Position numbers and translations under genes: made by a program
Assembly: GCA_945897365.1 (NCBI GenBank)
Contig: CAMDFD010000006.1
Span: forward strand, 1 to 64,000
Direction: 5' to 3'
Source: Bordetella parapertussis
Lineage (GTDB): Bacteria > Pseudomonadota > Gammaproteobacteria > Burkholderiales > Burkholderiaceae_B
Length of the DNA stretch: 64,000 nucleotides
Notes under the pieces: generated by a model
What the model was told of the DNA's origin: nothing
What the model saw: the letters and a program-made list of their open reading frames with translations, nothing else
Database searches by the model: none
Shown: positions 59,393 through 64,000 of the stretch, piece by piece
Layout of the letters: the number at the start of each line of letters is the position of its first letter
Position numbering within the stretch: position 1 is the first letter of the stretch

Positions 59393-60510
59393 TGAAACAA
59401 CATTTTGCTTTAATGCGTCATTCTTTGTTGGGCTTGTCGCTAGTTTTAGTAGCTGCATTGTTATGGTTATCGACGCCCGCTCTCACAGCACCTTCAGGGA
59501 CGGCGCGTCCCGCGCTCACTGTTTCTGTTACAAAACCAAGCTTGATCGCGCTCCCCTCGACCATTCGCGCGAATGGCAATATCGCCGCTTGGCAAGACGC
59601 GTCGGTTGGGGCGCAGGTGGGTGGGCTACGGATTGCCGAGGTGCGCGTCAATGTGGGGGACCACGTCAAAAAGGGCCAAGTGTTAGCGGTCTTTGCTCAG
59701 GATAACGTGTTGGCCGATCTGGCTGTGCAAAAAGCCCAAGAGTCCGAAGCGGTTGCGGCACTCGCCGAGGCCGAAGCCAATGCGTCACGCGCGCGTAGTC
59801 TAAAGACCTCTGGCGCATTGTCTGCCCAGCAGATTAGTCAGTATCTGACAGCGCAACAAACAGCGGCTGCGCGGGTCGAGGCGGCGCGCGCGCATCGACA
59901 GTCGCAGGAGCTGCGGCTGAAATACACCGAAGTTCTCGCGCCGGATGATGGCGTGATCTCTGCCCGCATGGCGAGTGTGGGCGCAGTCGTGCCGGTCGGC
60001 GCTGAGCTCTTCAAAATGTTGCGACAAAACCGTCTTGAATGGCGGGCCGAGGTGGTGTCCGAGGAACTAGGTCGAATCAAGGTCGGCATGCTTGTGGATG
60101 TCTTTCCTGCGAGCTTGGCCAAGGGGCAGCCACCCGTGATCGGTAAAGTCCGTGTGATTGGACCGACCGTCGATGCCCAGGCGCGTACCGCGATTGTCTA
60201 TGTAGATTTACCCATCGCGCAGAGCGATGAACCGCCCATCCGCGCTGGCATGTTTGCCTCCGGTACATTCAACCTAGGTGATCGCCAAGGGTTGACCTTG
60301 CCACAAGAGTCCGTGGTGATGCGTGATGGGTTTAGTTATGTCTTCAAACTGGGTGCAGACCAGCGCGTCGAGCAAGTGCGGGTTCAAATAGGACGTCGAG
60401 TGGGCGCCCGGATCGAAGTCCTTTCCGGTCTCTCCGCCGCGGATACGATTGTCGAGTCTGGCGCAGGTTTTTTGACTAATGGCGATCTCGTCTCGGTTAA
60501 TCAGCCATGA
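59392..60510 (+). CDS. RND efflux periplasmic adaptor (MFP)
   Basis: A 372-residue membrane fusion protein. N-terminal signal/anchor at about 9-32. Lipoyl-type half motifs surround a helical hairpin at about 105-170 (GLRIAEVRVNVGDHVKKGQVLAVF before, YTEVLAPDDGVISARMASVGAVV after), followed by beta-barrel and membrane-proximal domains. Overlaps the preceding OMF gene by 1 base and the pump gene by 4 bases (ATGA). Links the pump to the outer-membrane tunnel. Confidence 0.92.
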   Translation: MKQHFALMRHSLLGLSLVLVAALLWLSTPALTAPSGTARPALTVSVTKPSLIALPSTIRANGNIAAWQDASVGAQVGGLRIAEVRVNVGDHVKKGQVLAVFAQDNVLADLAVQKAQESEAVAALAEAEANASRARSLKTSGALSAQQISQYLTAQQTAAARVEAARAHRQSQELRLKYTEVLAPDDGVISARMASVGAVVPVGAELFKMLRQNRLEWRAEVVSEELGRIKVGMLVDVFPASLAKGQPPVIGKVRVIGPTVDAQARTAIVYVDLPIAQSDEPPIRAGMFASGTFNLGDRQGLTLPQESVVMRDGFSYVFKLGADQRVEQVRVQIGRRVGARIEVLSGLSAADTIVESGAGFLTNGDLVSVNQP

Positions 60511-63500
60511 ACTTTTCTGCCTTTTCCATCCGTCACCCGATTCCAGCAATACTGCTGTTTATTTTGCTCTCGATCGCTGGGATTTTGTCTTTCAGGGCCA
60601 TTGGGGTGCAGGACTTCCCCGACATCGAATTGCCTATTGTGACAGTCGAGGCGAGTCTACCGGGCGCCGCGCCTGCGACGCTTGAAACAGAGGTTGCGCG
60701 CAAACTGGAAAACTCGATCGCGACCTTGCAGGGCATCAAGAATATGTACACCAAGATTCTTGAAGGCGCGGTGGTGATCAATGTCGAGTTCGTCCTTGAA
60801 AAAAATGCCATGGAGGCGGTCAACGACGTTAGGGACGCAGTGACACGCGTGCGCGCCGACTTGCCTGCTGATGTACGAGAACCGACGATTTTGCGTGCGA
60901 CGACAGCGGGACGTCCGTTGATGACGTATGTCATAACATCTGCGCGGATGGATCAGGAGGCACTCTCTTGGTTTATCGACAATACCGTCACCAAACAGCT
61001 CTTAACTGTTAATGGCGTGGGTCGCGTTAAGCGTATGGGTGGACTGAATCGAGAGATTCGCGTCGAGCTTGATCCTGCAAGGATGGCGGCCTTGGGTGTG
61101 ACCGCGGCCGATGTTTCGCGTCGCTTAAGGATGATTCAGCAGGAGGCTCCTGGTGGGCGCGGGGATATCGGTGGCGCCGAGCAGGCCGTTCGCACGATCG
61201 CTACGGCAGAAACGGCTCAGGAGTTAGGCAAGATCGACTTGTCTTTAGCAGACGGTCGTCGCGTGCGCTTGGATCAAATCGCGACCATTTCAGATACGAC
61301 CGCCGAGCAACGTTCAATCGCGTTAGTCAATGGAAAGCCGGTCGTCGCTTTTGAAATCATGCGCAGCAAAGGCGCCAACGAGGTGACGGTCGCGCGTGAT
61401 GTACGACAAGTGATCGAGGGTCTTCAGGCCGCGCATCCGGATATTGTTTTTTCTGAACAAATCGATAACGTCGCGATGACCGAGGAAAATTTTGATGCGT
61501 CGATGCATCTTCTCTACGAAGGGGCGATTTTAGCGGTGTTGGTGGTGTGGTATTTCCTCAGGGATTGGAGAGCGACGATCGTGTCGGCGGCAGCGCTGCC
61601 CTTGTCGATCTTGCCAGCTTTTTTGGGGATGTATTTGTTCGGTTTCACTCTCAATATGGTCACACTGACGTCGTTGGCGTTGGTGGTCGGTATTTTGGTC
61701 GATGATGCGATCGTCGAGGTTGAAAATATCGCGCGTCATTTGCAAATGGGTAAAACGCCTTTTCAGGCTGCTATGGATGCAGCCGATGAAATCGGCATGG
61801 CGGTGATCGCGACGACCTTCGCATTGATCGCTGTCTTTTTACCGACTGCGTTTATGGATGGTGTGCCAGGTAAGTTTTTCAAGCAGTTTGGTTGGACCGC
61901 TGTGCTCGCAATTATGGCCTCGCTCGTGGTTGCGCGGTTACTGACGCCAATGATGTCTGCGTACTTGATGAAGCCGCTCGGAGGTAAGCATGCGCAGCCC
62001 AGACCGGATAGTTGGGTCATGCGGCATTATCTCAAGACCGTCTCGTGGTGTTTAGGCCATCGGTTAGTCACTCTTTTCTTTGCCTTTGCTTTTTTTGCGG
62101 GTTCGCTCGCGTTGGTGCCTTTGTTGCCCAAGGGATTTGTTCCTCCCGCCGATCGAGGCCAGACCATGGTCAATATCGAGCGCGCCCCGGGCAGTACCCT
62201 TCAAGACACGCTACGCGCGGCGGAGTTGGCTAAAGACAAGCTCTCCCGTATTCCAGAGGTGCGCAGTGTGTTTAGCTCTGTGGGAGCGGGCGTCTCGGGC
62301 GATGTCTTCGCAAGGGGGTCGGCCGGCGAGGTTCGTAAGGCGACGCTCACTGTTATGCTGAACCATCGTTCGGAGCGCAGCAAGACACAGCAGGAAGTCG
62401 AAGCGGATATCCGGGATGTGCTCGCCAAGGAACCCGGTGTGCGCATCACAGTCGGCGCGCAAGATGTCGGCGTCAAAATGCAAATCGTGCTGCAGAGCGA
62501 GGATCCTGTCGCGCTTAGTAAGGCTGCCCAAGCAGCTGAAAGAGATTTACGCACACTGAAGGACGTAGGGGGCGTCACATCGTCTGCAAGTTTGGTGCGT
62601 CCAGAATTGATCGTTCGTCCAGATTTCGCGCGTGCGGCGGATCTGGGTGTGACAGCTCAAAGCATTGCCGAAACCTTGCGTATCGCCACGAGTGGTGATT
62701 ACGACGTGGGCTTGGCCAAACTCAATTTGGCAGAGAGACAGATTCCGATTCGTGTCAGGCTCCCGGACGCGACGCGCACCGACATCGCGGCGCTCGAAAG
62801 ACTCACTGTTCCTGGGCGCTTCGGGCCGATCTTGCTGGGCAATGTCGCGACATTCACAATGGATAGTGGTCCGGCCCAAATCGACCGACTCAACCGTAGC
62901 CGGAATGTCATTTTAGATGTGGAGCTCGGTGGGCGGCCCCTTGGTGAAGTGTTTGCCGAGGCAATGGCTTTGCCGAGTCTGAATAATTTGCCGCCTGGTG
63001 TGCGACTTGCGGAGCTTGGAGATACCAAGGAAATGCAGGCATTGTTTGCAAGTTTTGGCTTGGCGATGATGATTGGTCTATTGTGTATTTACATGATTCT
63101 CGTCTTGTTGTTTCATGATTTTTTACAGCCAGTCACGATTCTCGGGGCATTGCCTCTCTCGATCGGCGGCGCCTTTGTCGGCTTGCTTCTTACGGGCAAA
63201 AGCTTTTCCATGCCTTCGTTGATTGGTCTCTTGATGTTGATGGGAGTTGTCACGAAAAACTCGATCTTGCTTGTCGAATACGCGATCACGGCCAGGCGCA
63301 AAGGGATGCTGCGCGACGAAGCGCTCATTGATGCCTGTCATAAGCGCGCACGCCCCATTGTGATGACGACCATCGCGATGATTGCAGGCATGATTCCTAT
63401 CGCGATCGGCTGGGGTTCAGATCCAAGTTTTCGTTCGCCGATGGCGATTGCTGTGATTGGCGGCTTGATGACGTCGACGTTGCTGAGTTTGTTGGTGATC

Positions 63501-63596
63501 CCAGCGGTCTTTACCTACATTGATGATTTGGATCAGTGGCTACGACGTACCCGTAAAAAGCTGTTTGGAGACAAGGTCGTCGAACAGACCACCTGA
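60507..63596 (+). CDS. RND multidrug efflux pump
   Basis: A 1029-residue inner-membrane proton-driven pump with 12 helices and two large periplasmic loops. The opening FSIRHPIPAILLF and DFPDIELP, the helix-4 proton relay VDDAIVEVENI near 400, and GVVTKNSILLVEY near 915 are characteristic. The proximity of OMF and MFP genes in one operon supports a full efflux system of the HAE-1 group. Not the CusA metal type: the essential Met triad cannot be identified. No regulator gene adjoins it. Confidence 0.93.
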   Translation: MNFSAFSIRHPIPAILLFILLSIAGILSFRAIGVQDFPDIELPIVTVEASLPGAAPATLETEVARKLENSIATLQGIKNMYTKILEGAVVINVEFVLEKNAMEAVNDVRDAVTRVRADLPADVREPTILRATTAGRPLMTYVITSARMDQEALSWFIDNTVTKQLLTVNGVGRVKRMGGLNREIRVELDPARMAALGVTAADVSRRLRMIQQEAPGGRGDIGGAEQAVRTIATAETAQELGKIDLSLADGRRVRLDQIATISDTTAEQRSIALVNGKPVVAFEIMRSKGANEVTVARDVRQVIEGLQAAHPDIVFSEQIDNVAMTEENFDASMHLLYEGAILAVLVVWYFLRDWRATIVSAAALPLSILPAFLGMYLFGFTLNMVTLTSLALVVGILVDDAIVEVENIARHLQMGKTPFQAAMDAADEIGMAVIATTFALIAVFLPTAFMDGVPGKFFKQFGWTAVLAIMASLVVARLLTPMMSAYLMKPLGGKHAQPRPDSWVMRHYLKTVSWCLGHRLVTLFFAFAFFAGSLALVPLLPKGFVPPADRGQTMVNIERAPGSTLQDTLRAAELAKDKLSRIPEVRSVFSSVGAGVSGDVFARGSAGEVRKATLTVMLNHRSERSKTQQEVEADIRDVLAKEPGVRITVGAQDVGVKMQIVLQSEDPVALSKAAQAAERDLRTLKDVGGVTSSASLVRPELIVRPDFARAADLGVTAQSIAETLRIATSGDYDVGLAKLNLAERQIPIRVRLPDATRTDIAALERLTVPGRFGPILLGNVATFTMDSGPAQIDRLNRSRNVILDVELGGRPLGEVFAEAMALPSLNNLPPGVRLAELGDTKEMQALFASFGLAMMIGLLCIYMILVLLFHDFLQPVTILGALPLSIGGAFVGLLLTGKSFSMPSLIGLLMLMGVVTKNSILLVEYAITARRKGMLRDEALIDACHKRARPIVMTTIAMIAGMIPIAIGWGSDPSFRSPMAIAVIGGLMTSTLLSLLVIPAVFTYIDDLDQWLRRTRKKLFGDKVVEQTT

Positions 63597-63611
63597 CCCG
63601 ACTTCTGATCT

Positions 63612-64000
63612 TTACGTGGGTTGAACCGTGTAAAAAACAGGGCCTTGTGGTTGAAAATTTCGCCAGTTTGTTCTGATTGCACTCAGCTTGTAATTGGCGC
63701 CTAAGGGGATGTAGGGCACATGATCAAGAACCTCTAACTGGATTGCCTCACATATTTTTTTTCGCTCCTCCAGTGTGTCAGCAAAAAACCAGTCCATCCG
63801 CAGGGTCTCGAGTTTCGCATTGGTGGGCCAGCCAAACCAGCCTTGCGTGCCTTTTCCTCGGATACCTAAATTGGACGCCGGATCGAGATTGCTCGTGCCG
63901 GTGAGGGCTGTGAAGCCTACGTTCCAACCGCCTGCTTGAGGAGTCTCTTGATTATTACGACGCTGCAGGTAGGTCCCCCAGTTCATGGCACGTAATTCGG
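63612..64000 (-). CDS. Peptide-type ABC transporter substrate-binding protein (C-terminal part)
   Basis: The open reading frame continues past the right edge: codons upstream of the ATG at 63986 read E-L-R-A, so that ATG (in AMNWGTYLQRRNN) is internal. The visible 128 residues match the C-terminus of family 5 periplasmic binding proteins, with the block WGTYLQRRN, the AKLETLRMDWFFADTLEERKKICEAIQLEV segment and VPYIPLGANYKLSAIRTNWRNF. Probably a dipeptide or glutathione-type receptor. Convergent with the RND operon at 15 bases. Confidence 0.85.
   Translation of the reverse strand, partial: ELRAMNWGTYLQRRNNQETPQAGGWNVGFTALTGTSNLDPASNLGIRGKGTQGWFGWPTNAKLETLRMDWFFADTLEERKKICEAIQLEVLDHVPYIPLGANYKLSAIRTNWRNFQPQGPVFYTVQPT

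Noticed and set aside
1..64000. Search for tRNA/rRNA genes, CRISPR arrays, insertion sequences, prophage or toxin-antitoxin loci
   Set aside because: None seen by reading; no transposase, integrase or repeat-spacer pattern present.

Overview
This window reads as a chromosomal segment of a betaproteobacterium in the Burkholderiales, most likely the Alcaligenaceae. The reasons are five Bug-type (TctC-like) periplasmic receptors without cognate permeases, a copper-resistance operon and a PhoU-PhoB-PhoR operon of betaproteobacterial type, and an intermediate base composition judged by eye. I saw no tRNA, rRNA, CRISPR array, insertion sequence or prophage. Coding density is high: no gap exceeds about 300 bases.

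Layout. (1) 1-7.9 kb: a tiny Cys-rich protein and a 2OG-Fe dioxygenase, then a leftward copper operon (TolC-like protein, multicopper oxidase, cupredoxin, CusF-like protein) facing a heavy-metal two-component system, with a candidate copper box between them. (2) 8-10.4 kb: malonyl-CoA decarboxylase and a Bug receptor. (3) 10.5-25.3 kb: a phosphorus-starvation island. It holds an aminophosphonate operon (Fe-ADH, FAD oxidase, phnX), a PlcP/Agt-type lipid-renovation pair, a membrane protein, a membrane-anchored class III aminotransferase, a phosphatidylserine decarboxylase homologue, olsB (ornithine lipid), phoX, and phoU-phoB-phoR. Pho-box-like sequences precede agt, the membrane-protein gene, olsB, phoX and phoU. 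(4) 25.3-45.2 kb: an orphan histidine kinase, a ferric-reductase/ModE-like pair, four Bug receptors, a CitE-like lyase with a family III CoA-transferase, peptidase-family hydrolases, a TRAP transporter, and a DUF294/exonuclease pair. (5) 45.2-51.4 kb: sulfur functions, comprising YeeE/YedE transporters, SulP, a BigR/SqrR-type persulfide sensor with its Cys pair, and a persulfide-dioxygenase-like metallo-beta-lactamase fold protein. (6) 51.4-64 kb: TonB, a PCuAC copper chaperone, LysE and MFS transporters, PanE, and a tripartite RND efflux operon. The right edge cuts a peptide-type ABC substrate-binding protein.

How it fits together. The most coherent and interesting unit is the 10.5-25.3 kb island. 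When phosphate is short, PhoR/PhoB would switch on phosphate release from organic esters (PhoX) and from aminophosphonates (oxidase plus PhnX). PlcP would strip headgroups from membrane phospholipids, and Agt and OlsB would replace them with glycolipid and ornithine lipid. The aminotransferase and decarboxylase homologue inside this island have no assigned role and may make or modify a further aminolipid. A second coherent unit is the divergent BigR operon for sulfane-sulfur detoxification.
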